Shown: in pieces, positions 8,990-17,963 of the stretch
Numbering within the stretch: position 1 is the stretch's first letter
Layout: each line of letters begins with the position of its first letter
DNA from: Micromonospora sp. WMMD1082
GTDB lineage: Bacteria > Actinomycetota > Actinomycetes > Mycobacteriales > Micromonosporaceae
Assembly: GCF_029626175.1 (NCBI RefSeq)
Contig: NZ_JARUBM010000002.1
Location: forward strand, 496,001-560,000
DNA length: 64,000 nucleotides
Direction: 5' to 3'
Position numbers and translations under genes: made by a program
Notes under the pieces: generated by a model
Told to the model about the DNA's origin: nothing
Seen by the model: only the letters and a program-made list of their open reading frames with translations
The model's database searches: none

Positions 8990-10288
8990 TCAGGTGGGGT
9001 CACCTCTCCGATCCCCCGTACCGTCGGGTCCGTCAGCGGCACCGCCGTCCTCCACCGTGCCGGCACCGACTCCGGCGGCGGGTCGCGTCTCGCTGGCGGC
9101 GAGTACCGCCTGCACCGTCTCCCTGACGATGGTGGCGATCTGGGTGGCCTGCTGGTCCGCCTCGGCCAGCTGCCGCTGCCGCCGCCGGACGCGCCGCACC
9201 ACCAACAGCACGGTGAGGGCCAGCATCAGCAGCACCACCAGCTGGAACCACGGGATGGACCACGTGGCGGCCGAGCCGGTCGCCACCGGGGTATCCGGGG
9301 CGAACACGTCCCCGTCCCGGGTCGGAACCGGGCGCAGCTCGACGCTGCCGGCCGTACGGAACGAGGGCCATACGTCCGTGATCTCGACCGAGAAGGTCAG
9401 CGAATTCGACGGCAGCAGTTCCGGCATCGGATCCAGGACGGCCTCGCGTCCCGGGAAACCGAGCCGTCCGGGCACGATGACGAGCTGTTCGGCAGCGAGG
9501 CGGACGTTGCCGGTGTTGGTCACGGTGTAGGTGACTCGGGCCTTACCGGGCCGCAGCGGGTTGTTCGTACCCGCGTAGCTGATCCTGATGTCCGAGATCT
9601 GCAGCTCCGGTCGCAGCTCGCCGCCGACCCGGACGTACATCCGGCTCCCGAGGCGGCTGTCCAGGACGACGGCCCGGCCCTCCCGGTCGAAGCCCGGCGA
9701 GCGGTACGAGGTGACGATGCCGCCGGTGTGATCGCCGTTCTCCACGCCGGCCGGCACGACCATGGTGAACGGGACGTCGACGAACTTCTTCGGTGGCACC
9801 TTGATGACGTTGGTGTCGAGCACGATCCACTTGCCCACGTCGGTGGGTTCCGCACCGGCGGGCAGCAGGTCGAGTGCGCCGCTGGAGGTGGTCCGCGCGT
9901 CGCTCGCGTACACCGCCAGCGTCAGCGGCTCCGCGCCGAAGTTGCGTACCCGGATGCTGTCCTCGATCCGCTGGCCGGGAACCAGGTCGTAGGAGAAGTT
10001 CGGTCGCTGCGGATCGTCGTCGGTCGGGGTGGGCCGCACCGACCAGGTCAGGGTCGGCTCGTCGGCCCTGACCTGGATCGGCGCGGCGGCCACCGGTCCG
10101 GCAGACGCGAGCGGGCCGGCCACGGCGAGCGCCAGGGCGAGCAGCGTTCGCCCCGTACGCCGGCCGAGGCCGTTCACCGTCCACCGCCGGCTGCGCCATC
10201 GGGGTGCCGCGGGCGCGGCGGCGGACGCGCGCATCCGGAGGACCGGACCGGCGACGGGCCGACCGGTCGGCGGGGTGAAGGGTGACAT
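8990..10288 (-). CDS. Cell-surface DUF916/WxL-type protein
   Basis: This protein has a basic N-terminus, a hydrophobic signal segment ending VAAAPIQV, an extracellular beta-rich part resembling the DUF916 (WxL-associated, peptidoglycan-binding) domain, and one C-terminal membrane span (QLVVLLMLALTVLLVV) followed by a basic cytoplasmic tail. It is the last gene of the heme-uptake operon and probably helps display or anchor the HtaA-type proteins at the wall. The start is uncertain: ATG at 10288 gives 432 residues, ATG at 10375 gives a longer leader, and starts closer to the signal peptide are possible. Confidence 0.75.
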   Translation of the reverse strand: MSPFTPPTGRPVAGPVLRMRASAAAPAAPRWRSRRWTVNGLGRRTGRTLLALALAVAGPLASAGPVAAAPIQVRADEPTLTWSVRPTPTDDDPQRPNFSYDLVPGQRIEDSIRVRNFGAEPLTLAVYASDARTTSSGALDLLPAGAEPTDVGKWIVLDTNVIKVPPKKFVDVPFTMVVPAGVENGDHTGGIVTSYRSPGFDREGRAVVLDSRLGSRMYVRVGGELRPELQISDIRISYAGTNNPLRPGKARVTYTVTNTGNVRLAAEQLVIVPGRLGFPGREAVLDPMPELLPSNSLTFSVEITDVWPSFRTAGSVELRPVPTRDGDVFAPDTPVATGSAATWSIPWFQLVVLLMLALTVLLVVRRVRRRQRQLAEADQQATQIATIVRETVQAVLAASETRPAAGVGAGTVEDGGAADGPDGTGDRRGDPT

Positions 10289-10378
10289 ACTCGGATCTGT
10301 CCTGTCATGACTGGTGAGCAGTTGGTGAGGGGCGGGCAGCCGGGATCCGGGCCATCGGATCCCGGCTGCGTCCATGCG

Positions 10379-11722
10379 CTACGAGAGCGCGGTGATGGTG
10401 AGGATGGTGGTGTAGCTGCCGGGCGCGGTGTCGACCGGCAGACGCAGGTCGAGATCGGCACCGATGCTGGCCGTACCGCTGGCGTGCCCGTTGGGTGCCG
10501 TGGCCAGGGCCGACGACTCGGACAGCCCGGCTCCGCCGGTGATGCTGGAGGTAACGGCGTCACCGGCCACCGCACCGGCACCCGCCGTCAGGACGCGCGG
10601 GTTCCAGCCGAGGTAGCCGCCGGAGAGGCCACCGGTGAAGTCGGACACCTGTCCGGAGATCGACCACTCGGGGCCGCCCGCGCGGGTGTCGGTGACCGAG
10701 ATCGGGTCGATGGCGCCGGTGGCCTGGAGGTGGGTGCCCTGGTCGGTGGTCTCGCCCAGGTTCACCGCCTGGTCGCCGTCGATGCTCCACAGGAACTCGC
10801 CCGGCTCGGCGGTCTCCGGCACGGTGACGCTGATGGACTGCTGGCCCTCGCTCGGCACCGGGTCGCCCCCGCCGCTCCCACCCTGGTAGCTGATGGTCAG
10901 CGCGCTCGGCGCCTTGTACGGGTCAGCGGCGCCGCCGCTGCTGTACCAGTACGAGGTCAGCCCGGTCTCGTAGTGGAAGTCGACCCAGCTGCTCGGCCAG
11001 GAACCCCAGCCCGCACCGGTGCGGTTCTGCGGCGTGCCACCGGAGCCGGCCGGCGGCTCGTACTCGACCCCCGCGTAGTCCGGCGTGACGGTGAAGCCGG
11101 TGTCGCTGCCCGCGTCCACATCGGACAGATCGGCGACCACCACCCCGTCCACCGGGTCCAGCGGGACCTTGACGTTCGGATTCTCGATGGAGGAGCCGTA
11201 GCCGAACAGCGTGGCCACCACCCGGCCGCGGCCGTCGGCGCCGACCGTGACCACCGGGTTCTCGATGGTGAACGGCACCAGCCCGCCGTAGAAGTTGACC
11301 GACAGCCGGCCGGTGAAGTTCAGCTCCACCTCGCCGCTGGCCGGATCCACCGTGCCGGTACCGCCGCTCCAGACCACCTCCTGGTTGACCGCCTTGCTGG
11401 GCGCGCCGGTGCACTTGTTCGCCCAGGTCGGTGCCGCGCCGTCCTTCAGGACGGTCACGTCGCCGGCACTGGTCTGGTAGCTGGCCTGGGTACCGTCGGA
11501 CGCACCGGCGGACAGGTAGTTGCAACCGCCGAAGGGTGGCGCGGACTGCATCTCGGTGCTCAGCCCCCAGGTCAGGGTGGCGCCGTCGATCGCCTGCGGA
11601 GCCGCCGACGCGGGCGCGGCGCCTACGGTGACGGTGCCGACGACGACCGTGCCGGCCACGGCGAGCGCCGCGAGTCGCCGGCCGACGCCCGGTGGCCGCA
11701 CCGGGTGTTCGAGGGTTGTCAT
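10379..11722 (-). CDS. htaA: HtaA-domain heme-binding secreted protein
   Basis: The 447-residue product has a signal peptide (LAALAVAGTVVVGTVTVG...ASAAP) followed by an HtaA-like domain (LTWGLS near residue 44, YLSAG, VNFYGG and FTIENPVV further on). HtaA domains in Corynebacterium capture heme at the surface and hand it to HmuT. The C-terminal third is a separate Gly/Thr-rich beta domain. No C-terminal membrane anchor is seen, unlike many HtaA proteins. GAGGAGGT 8 bp upstream selects the ATG at 11722 over one at 11740. It lies in the hmuTUV operon. Confidence 0.82.
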   Translation of the reverse strand: MTTLEHPVRPPGVGRRLAALAVAGTVVVGTVTVGAAPASAAPQAIDGATLTWGLSTEMQSAPPFGGCNYLSAGASDGTQASYQTSAGDVTVLKDGAAPTWANKCTGAPSKAVNQEVVWSGGTGTVDPASGEVELNFTGRLSVNFYGGLVPFTIENPVVTVGADGRGRVVATLFGYGSSIENPNVKVPLDPVDGVVVADLSDVDAGSDTGFTVTPDYAGVEYEPPAGSGGTPQNRTGAGWGSWPSSWVDFHYETGLTSYWYSSGGAADPYKAPSALTISYQGGSGGGDPVPSEGQQSISVTVPETAEPGEFLWSIDGDQAVNLGETTDQGTHLQATGAIDPISVTDTRAGGPEWSISGQVSDFTGGLSGGYLGWNPRVLTAGAGAVAGDAVTSSITGGAGLSESSALATAPNGHASGTASIGADLDLRLPVDTAPGSYTTILTITALS

Positions 11723-11736
11723 GGACGGGTACCTCC

Positions 11737-12726
11737 TCATTGTGCTGGTGATACGGGGGAATTGGGGTCGCTGGGGCGGGGCGAGCGCCGGCGGCGCCGG
11801 CGCCAGAGCCCGCCGCCGACCAGGAAGACCACGACGAGTCCCGCGGCGATGGCGAGGGCCGATCCGCTCACCCCGCCGGTGCTGCGGACCGACCGGGTGG
11901 TCACGGCCAGGCGGTCCGACTCGTCGTCGCCATCCGGGGCCGCGGCGATATCGCCGGAATCCTCCGGGCCTGCCTGACCGTCCACGGCAGCCGTACCGTC
12001 CGACGGGGCCGCCGCTGACCGGGAACCGCCGCCGGCGGTCGGTGCGGGAGCGCTACTCGTCGGTGGTGGGGCATTGCGCCCGGTCGGCGACGGGGCGGCA
12101 GGCGCCGCGCCGGCCCGGAACGTGACCGGAGCGAACTTCTCGTTGGTGGCACTGGAGACGCCGTGCGCGCCGATGGTGAACACACCGCACCGGACCTTCC
12201 GGCAGTCATAGGTGTGTGTCTTGCCGTCGGGGGTGGTGGTCGTGAAGGTGGAACCGAAGATCCGCATGGTGGTGGTCCAGTTGCCGTTGTCGTCCATGTG
12301 GAAGTCGGTCGCCTCACCGGAGGCACCACCGGCGGTGAACGAGACCAGCCGCATGACGCCGCTGCCGTCGTCGCGGGTCGCGCCGTCGCCCGCGTTGCCC
12401 GGATAGGCGTACGTGACGCCGACGGTGCCGTTGTTGTTCGTGGAGTTACGGATGCTGGGCCCGAACCGGGCGGGGTCGGCGACCCAGCCGAAGAAGACGT
12501 ACACACCGCCGAACACGTCGACGCCCGGCGCGTGCGGTGGCACGAGGTAGTTCCGGCCGGTGATGGTGACGGTGGTGACCCGGTCGGCCGAGAGCGTGCC
12601 GGGCGACACGGTCAGCGAAGGCGCGGCGGCGCGCCCCTGCGCGGCGTGGGCGCCGGCAACCGGAGTTACCGTCAGCGCCAGAGTGACCGCGAGGACGGAC
12701 ACGGCGCGGGCAGCGACGTACGTCAT
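11737..12726 (-). CDS. Membrane-anchored surface protein of the heme operon
   Basis: This 329-residue protein has a signal peptide ending AHAAQG, an Ig-like or IPT-like N-terminal domain (LTVSPGTLSADRVTTVTITG), a middle domain with a Cys pair (YDCRKVRCGVF), a Pro/Ala/Ser-rich low-complexity spacer, and a C-terminal membrane span with an Arg-rich tail. GGGAG before the ATG at 12726 supports the start. It sits 13 bp after hmuV and just before htaA. An accessory role in heme capture or passage across the wall is inferred from position only. Confidence 0.75.
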   Translation of the reverse strand: MTYVAARAVSVLAVTLALTVTPVAGAHAAQGRAAAPSLTVSPGTLSADRVTTVTITGRNYLVPPHAPGVDVFGGVYVFFGWVADPARFGPSIRNSTNNNGTVGVTYAYPGNAGDGATRDDGSGVMRLVSFTAGGASGEATDFHMDDNGNWTTTMRIFGSTFTTTTPDGKTHTYDCRKVRCGVFTIGAHGVSSATNEKFAPVTFRAGAAPAAPSPTGRNAPPPTSSAPAPTAGGGSRSAAAPSDGTAAVDGQAGPEDSGDIAAAPDGDDESDRLAVTTRSVRSTGGVSGSALAIAAGLVVVFLVGGGLWRRRRRRSPRPSDPNSPVSPAQ

Positions 12727-12739
12727 GGCTGCTCCCATC

Positions 12740-13648
12740 TCAGGTGGTCGACGCGACGGCGGTGTCCGTCGCAGCCAGATCGGGCAGGTTCGCGGTGCCC
12801 GGACCATCGCCCGGACCGTCGCGCTGCGGGATGACGAGCACGGCACCGGTGCGGGGATGGCGCAGCACCTCGATCGGGTACTGGTAGACCTCGGTGAGCC
12901 GCTCCGCGGTGAGCACGTCGGTGGGTGGACCGACGGCGACCACCCGCCCGGCGGAGAGCACCGCCACCCGGTCGGCGTACGCCGCGGCCAGTCCGAGGTC
13001 GTGCAGCACCAGCAGGACGGCGTCACCACGGGCGGCGCGCTGGCGGGCCATCCCGAGGATGCGTTCCTGGTGCCCGATGTCGAGCGAGGCGGTCGGCTCG
13101 TCGAGCAACAGCGCGACGGGCTCCTGGGCCAGCACCCGGGCGAGTGCCGCCCGGGCGCGTTCCCCGCCGGAGAGCGAGGTGTAGACCCGGTCGGCGAGGC
13201 CGGCGACGTCGGTCTCGGCGAGCGCGGTGGCGATGACCTCCTCGTCCCAGTCCTCGGCCGGAGTCCCCGCCCAGGGCGCCCGGCCCATCCGGACCACCTG
13301 GGTGACCGTGAACGGAAACGACACCTCCACGCGTTGCAGCAGTACGCCACGCCGGAAGGCCAGCTCGGTGGCGGACCACGAGTGCAGCGGAGCCCCGCCC
13401 ACGGCGACCGTGCCGCTCTCCGGCTGGTGGTCCCCGGCCAACACGCCGAGCAGGGTAGACTTGCCGGCGCCGTTGGGGCCCACGACCGCCAGCACCTCCC
13501 CGGCCCGGAGGGCGAGGTCGACCTCGCGCAGCACCGGCGCGCCGCCCAGCGACAGCGACACACCCCGGGCCTCGATCAGGACGGTGCCCTCGGGCGGCGA
13601 CGCGGGCACCCGTGCCGGGCGCCGCCACAACGCGTCGATGATGGTCAT
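12740..13648 (-). CDS. hmuV: Heme ABC transporter ATPase
   Basis: This 302-residue ATPase has Walker A GPNGAGKST near residue 54, the signature LSGGERARAALARVL near 150, Walker B LLLDEP, and a switch His in VLHDLG. These features match BtuD/HmuV-type importers. The ATG at 13648 overlaps the stop of the permease gene by 4 bp (ATGA), indicating coupled synthesis. Together with HmuT and HmuU it should power import of heme, with surface proteins encoded downstream as the capture system. Confidence 0.9.
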   Translation of the reverse strand: MTIIDALWRRPARVPASPPEGTVLIEARGVSLSLGGAPVLREVDLALRAGEVLAVVGPNGAGKSTLLGVLAGDHQPESGTVAVGGAPLHSWSATELAFRRGVLLQRVEVSFPFTVTQVVRMGRAPWAGTPAEDWDEEVIATALAETDVAGLADRVYTSLSGGERARAALARVLAQEPVALLLDEPTASLDIGHQERILGMARQRAARGDAVLLVLHDLGLAAAYADRVAVLSAGRVVAVGPPTDVLTAERLTEVYQYPIEVLRHPRTGAVLVIPQRDGPGDGPGTANLPDLAATDTAVASTT

Positions 13649-14763
13649 GCCCAACCTCCGGCGCGGGAGCGGGCGCGCATCAGGAGCCAGAAGAAGAACG
13701 GGCCGCCGACCAGCGCGGTGAGCATCCCGATCGGCAGGTCGGCGTAGTCGACCGCGGTGCGGGCCACCAGATCGGCCACGGTGAGCACCAGGGCGCCGCC
13801 CACCGCGCTGCCCGGCAGCAGCGAGCGGTGGGACGGGCCGATCGCCATCCGGATCAGGTGCGGTACGACGAGCCCGACGAAGGCGATGATCCCGGCGAAC
13901 GCCACACCCGCGGCCACGATCAGCGTGGTGAGCAGGATCGCGGTCAGCCGGAGGCGTTCGACGTGGACGCCGAGGTGCCGGGCGGCCCGCTCGCCCAGCG
14001 CGAGCAGGTCCAGGCGGCCGGCGAGCGTCCACGCCGCGAGCAACCCGACGAGCACCAGCGGGGCCACCACCTGCACCTGGACCCAGCGACTGCCGTTGAG
14101 GCTGCCGAGCTGCCAGAACACGATCTGCTCGCGGGCGGCGGTGTCGCCCAGGAACACGAGGTACGCGATCAGTGCGCTGGCCACCGCGTTGACGGCGATG
14201 CCCATCAACACGAGGGTGACGACCTCGGTGCGGCCACCCCGCCGAGCCAGCCCGTAGACGATGATCGTGGTGACCAGGGCGGTGACGAAGGCGACGGCGG
14301 GAATGGTCATCGGCCCGAGGAACGTCCAACCGAACACGATCACCGCGCAGGCACCGACACCGGCACCGGCGGAGACGCCGATCACCCCTGGTTCGGCCAG
14401 CGGGTTGCCGAAGATGCCCTGCATCACCGCGCCGGCCACCCCCAGCGCCGCCCCGACCAGCAGCCCCATCACCAGGCGTGGAAAGCGGATGTTCCACAGT
14501 GCCGCCTCGCCGTTGGGGTGCGTCGGCAGGTCGCCGAGCGGGATCCCGATCCGGTGCAGCACCGAGCCCAGTACCTCGTTGGCGGGGACGTGCAACTGGC
14601 CCGCTCCCGCGGAGACCAACAACATCACGCCGAGCGCGACCAGCAACGCCGCTATCACCGCCGTCGCCCGCGCGGTGCGGGCCGGGGCGAGCACGAACTC
14701 ATCCGCCGGGGCGACCCGTCCCGGCCGCCGCTCGATCGACCGGGCAGCCGCCACCGTGCTCAC
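13645..14763 (-). CDS. hmuU: Heme ABC transporter permease (FecCD family)
   Basis: This 372-residue membrane protein belongs to the FecCD/BtuC permease family: about ten hydrophobic spans, GAALGVAGAVMQGIFGNPLAEP near residue 110, and the conserved PHLIR loop near 310 that contacts the ATPase. A GTG at 14763 is taken as start because it overlaps the hmuT stop as GTGA. An upstream in-frame ATG would add an Arg-rich leader lying inside hmuT. Confidence 0.9.
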   Translation of the reverse strand: MSTVAAARSIERRPGRVAPADEFVLAPARTARATAVIAALLVALGVMLLVSAGAGQLHVPANEVLGSVLHRIGIPLGDLPTHPNGEAALWNIRFPRLVMGLLVGAALGVAGAVMQGIFGNPLAEPGVIGVSAGAGVGACAVIVFGWTFLGPMTIPAVAFVTALVTTIIVYGLARRGGRTEVVTLVLMGIAVNAVASALIAYLVFLGDTAAREQIVFWQLGSLNGSRWVQVQVVAPLVLVGLLAAWTLAGRLDLLALGERAARHLGVHVERLRLTAILLTTLIVAAGVAFAGIIAFVGLVVPHLIRMAIGPSHRSLLPGSAVGGALVLTVADLVARTAVDYADLPIGMLTALVGGPFFFWLLMRARSRAGGWA

Positions 14764-15848
14764 GGGGCCGCCACATGGTAGACGGCGTCGGCGAGTGCGT
14801 CGAGGGTGGCGGGAAACTGCGGCCCGAAGCTGAGGATCTGGTAGTCGCTCATGTCGACCACGCACGAGCGCGCGCCGGCGGGAGTGTCCGCGATGCCCGG
14901 CAGCGTCAGCAGCCCGTCGATGCCACCGACCGACGTCAGCCCATGCGTCATCATCAGGTAGATGTCGGGCGCGGCCCGGACCAGCCCCTCGGCATTGAGC
15001 GGCCGCATCCCCTTCAGGCCGGCCTCGCTGGCCACGTCGACCCCACCGAGGTCCTGGATCAGGCCGTCCGCGCCCGAGCCCTCGCCGAACCAGTAGTAGA
15101 CCCCGGCGTTGCCCCGGACGTAGAGGAACACCATGCGCAGCCGGTGCGCCGGGTCCGCCGGCACGAGCTCGGCGACCCGGGCCCTGGCCGCCTCGGTGTC
15201 GTCGTGCACCCGCGCGGCGAGCCGCTCACCCTGCTGCGGCACCCCGAGCGCCTCGGCGACCGCCTCGATCTGCGGACCGATCTGGTCGCGGGAGCGCCGG
15301 TCGCTCATGATGACCACGGGTATGCCGGAGTCCCGCAGCTGAAGCTGCACCTCCAACGGGCCGATGCTGTAGTCGGTCAGCACCACCGACGGCCGCAGGT
15401 CCAGGATGGCCTCGCCGTTGAGTTCGTGACCGTTGTGGGTGACCAACGGCAGGTGCTTCAACTCGGGAATGCCGGTCGACACGTCGCGCCCCACGAGCCG
15501 GTCGCCCAGCCCAAGGGCGTAGACGGTGGTGGCCAGGGTGCCGTACGTGTCGAGCGCCAGGATTCGGCTGGTGTCGGTGATCGTCACCGGCTTCCCGGTG
15601 AGGTCCGTGTAGGTCACCGGGAGCTGCGGCTGCGGATCGGTCGCGATCGGCTCGACGCTGGGCTCCGACCGGGCCGTCGCCGGGCCGCCACATCCCGGCC
15701 TCCCGTCGCCCGCCGTCGACCGGCCCGAGGTGGCCGGGGCGGCCGAACACGCCGTGACCAGTGCCAGTGACAGCAGTCCGCCGCACGCTCGCGCCGCCAG
15801 CCGTGCCGTCCTTGCCGGCCTTGACGTTTCCCCCACTCGACCCATCAC
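14760..15848 (-). CDS. hmuT: Heme-binding lipoprotein
   Basis: The product (362 residues from the GTG at 15848, or one fewer from the adjacent ATG) has a lipoprotein signal peptide with lipobox LVTACSAAP, then a periplasmic-binding-protein fold of the FhuD/BtuF class with ILALDTYGTLATTVYALGLGDRLVG near residue 100. It is first in the hmuTUV operon. A near-consensus iron box 63-81 bp upstream indicates repression by an IdeR/DmdR-type regulator when iron is plentiful. Specificity for heme rather than a siderophore is inferred from the HtaA-type gene in the same operon. Confidence 0.87.
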   Translation of the reverse strand: MMGRVGETSRPARTARLAARACGGLLSLALVTACSAAPATSGRSTAGDGRPGCGGPATARSEPSVEPIATDPQPQLPVTYTDLTGKPVTITDTSRILALDTYGTLATTVYALGLGDRLVGRDVSTGIPELKHLPLVTHNGHELNGEAILDLRPSVVLTDYSIGPLEVQLQLRDSGIPVVIMSDRRSRDQIGPQIEAVAEALGVPQQGERLAARVHDDTEAARARVAELVPADPAHRLRMVFLYVRGNAGVYYWFGEGSGADGLIQDLGGVDVASEAGLKGMRPLNAEGLVRAAPDIYLMMTHGLTSVGGIDGLLTLPGIADTPAGARSCVVDMSDYQILSFGPQFPATLDALADAVYHVAAP

Positions 15849-15910
15849 CGCCGATAGCTAAGGTTGGACCACACCGTCGGGACCGCGAGCGGCCAACCGC
15901 GAGTGGAAAG

Positions 15911-15929
15911 TTAGGTAAGGCTTACCTGA
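15911..15929. promoter_or_regulatory. IdeR/DmdR iron box
   Basis: The 19-bp sequence ttaggtaaggcttacctga is an almost perfect inverted repeat (8 of 9 positions) and closely matches the actinobacterial DtxR/IdeR consensus ttaggttaggctaacctaa. It lies upstream of hmuT in the 323-bp gap between hmuT and the sigma factor gene. Iron-dependent repression of the heme operon is the expected outcome. The rest of the gap (15849-16171) shows no gene; tagcta near 15854 could be a -10 element. Confidence 0.85.
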
Positions 15930-16171
15930 CCCAGAGGATTCCCGAGTCCCTCGGATGCGTCAAGACGCTGGTTGGTAGCTCACACCCGCCGGCATCCGCG
16001 CTGACCGAGCGGCCGACGGGACGTGACCGGACGGATGATCTCCAAGCAACCGCTGACGCGCGCGACGTGGTGCCGGCGAATGGGCAACGCGGTCGACGAC
16101 ACAGGTCAATCGTCGGACGTCATCGGCTCATCACTCGATCCGTCCCGGTGGCTGACCCGCATCGCGCCCCC

Positions 16172-17446
16172 CTACCTCGGGAGGTGGTCGTACCCCATCG
16201 CCTCACGACCGCGGCGCAGAAAGTCCCGCTCCACCGTGTTCTGGGCCAGTGCCTCAGCTCTCGCGTACGCCTGCCCGGCCTCCGCGGTGCGGTCGAGCCG
16301 ACGCAGCAGGTCGGCCCGGATCGCGTGGAAGAGGTGGTAGCCGTGGAGATCGAGGTCGTCGACGAGGGCGAGTGCCCGAGCCGGCCCGGCGACCTCGCCG
16401 ACCGCGACCGCCCGATTCAGCGCGACGACCGAGGTCGGCGCGAGCGCCAGCAGATGGTCGTAGAGTCGCAGGATCTGGCGCCAGTCGGTGCCGGCGGCGG
16501 TCTCCGCGTCGCTGTGCACCGCGTTGATCGCGGCCTGGATCTGGTACGGCCCCGGACGGTCGCGCCGCAGGCAGCGCCGGACGAGTTCCTGCCCTTCGGC
16601 GATGAGCTGCCGGTCCCACCGACTACGGTCCTGTTCGGAGAGTCGCACCAGCTCGCCGTGCGGGCCGGTGCGGCTGGGCCGACGGGACTCGACCAGCAGC
16701 ATCAGGGCGAGCAGGCCCAGCGCCTCCGGCTCGTCGGGCATCAGGTCGGCGAGCACCCGGCCGAGCCGTACCGCCTCGGCGGCGAGGTCCGCCCGGCCGA
16801 GCTGGTCGCCCGCGCTCGCGGTGTACCCCTCGTTGAAGATCAGGTACAGCACGGCGAGGACCGCCTGCAGCCGGTCCGGCAGGTCGGCCTCGTTCGGCAC
16901 CCGGTACGGGATCCGGGCGTCGCGGATCTTGCCCTTGGCGCGTACGAGGCGCTGCGCCATGGTCGGTTCGGGGACCAGGAAGGCGGCGGCGATCTGTGCG
17001 GTGCTGAGCCCGCCGAGCAGGCGCAGCGTCAGAGCGACCCGAGCGGCGGGAGCGAGCGCCGGGTGGCAGCAGGTGAAGATCAGACGCAGTCGCTCGTCCC
17101 GCACGGGGCCCTCCTCCGCTGGTTCGCTGCCGGGGTACGGCGCTGCCGGGTCGCGGGTGTGCGATCGGGCGGCGCGGGAGTGGCGTTCCGCCCGGGACGC
17201 CTCCCGACGGAGCCGGTCGATGGCCCGGTTCCGGGCGGTGGTGATGATCCAGCCGGCCGGGCTCGGCGGTGCGCCGTCGACCGGCCAGCGCCGGATCGCC
17301 GTGACGAATGCCTCCTGCACCGCGTCTTCGGCGACGTCGATGTCGCCGAAGACGCGGATCAGGACGGCGACCGCCCGACCGTATTCGGCGCGGAACACCC
17401 GCTCGACCTCGGTGACGTCCGCCGGACGGCGCGCACGATCAGGCAC
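16172..17446 (-). CDS. ECF42-type RNA polymerase sigma factor
   Basis: This 424-residue protein has sigma region 2 at the N-terminus ([17 protein letters not shown], then [18 protein letters not shown]), sigma region 4 around 120-175 ([21 protein letters not shown]), and a long C-terminal helical TPR-like extension of about 230 residues. This is the layout of ECF group 42. Such sigmas lack a classical anti-sigma factor, and the C-terminal extension is thought to control activity. The GTG at 17446 is 10 bp after the stop of the DGPF-domain gene, its standard genomic partner. Confidence 0.9.
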   Translation of the reverse strand: MPDRARRPADVTEVERVFRAEYGRAVAVLIRVFGDIDVAEDAVQEAFVTAIRRWPVDGAPPSPAGWIITTARNRAIDRLRREASRAERHSRAARSHTRDPAAPYPGSEPAEEGPVRDERLRLIFTCCHPALAPAARVALTLRLLGGLSTAQIAAAFLVPEPTMAQRLVRAKGKIRDARIPYRVPNEADLPDRLQAVLAVLYLIFNEGYTASAGDQLGRADLAAEAVRLGRVLADLMPDEPEALGLLALMLLVESRRPSRTGPHGELVRLSEQDRSRWDRQLIAEGQELVRRCLRRDRPGPYQIQAAINAVHSDAETAAGTDWRQILRLYDHLLALAPTSVVALNRAVAVGEVAGPARALALVDDLDLHGYHLFHAIRADLLRRLDRTAEAGQAYARAEALAQNTVERDFLRRGREAMGYDHLPR

Positions 17447-17456
17447 GGCCCGAGTC

Positions 17457-17813
17457 TCAGCCTTCCGCCGCCTCGGCCAGTGGCCGTACCTCGATCGGTA
17501 GCCCACCGAGGACGCGGGCGAGCTTGCTGCCCCACTCCAACGCCGCGTCGAGGTCGGGGGCCTCGATGATGGTGATGCCGCCGAGATGTTCCTTGCCCTC
17601 GGTGTACGGTCCATCGGTCATCAACACCTCGCCGCCGTCGCTTCGCAGCACGGTGGCGGTGCTCGGCGGGTGCAGTGGACGGGCGAAGACCCAGGCACCA
17701 GCGTCCTTCATCTCCTGGTTCAGCACCGCCAGGTTCTTCCTGATCGGAGCCAGCACCTCCGGATCCGGTGGGGGGCCCTCGCCATGGTAGATGCTGAGCA
17801 GGTACTGCGGCAT
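17457..17813 (-). CDS. YCII/DGPF domain protein
   Basis: A 118-residue protein with the family motif [14 protein letters not shown] near residue 70 and an N-terminal [11 protein letters not shown] strand. GGAGGT before the ATG at 17813 defines the start. DGPF proteins are encoded next to ECF42 sigma factors in many actinobacteria; their biochemical role is not known. The two genes form a two-gene operon that divides the heme operon from the biosynthetic genes. Confidence 0.9.
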   Translation of the reverse strand: MPQYLLSIYHGEGPPPDPEVLAPIRKNLAVLNQEMKDAGAWVFARPLHPPSTATVLRSDGGEVLMTDGPYTEGKEHLGGITIIEAPDLDAALEWGSKLARVLGGLPIEVRPLAEAAEG

Positions 17814-17963
17814 GTCTGGCACCTCCTGGTCGGTGTCGCCGGCGCGATACCGGCGGCTCTTGTCACCCCTTATACGAACGGCCGCCGGGCAGATCGACAT
17901 CCCCACGGTGAAATCTTGGCACCGCGCGGGGCAGGGCGCCACGAACCCGGCCGCGAGCGCGGA

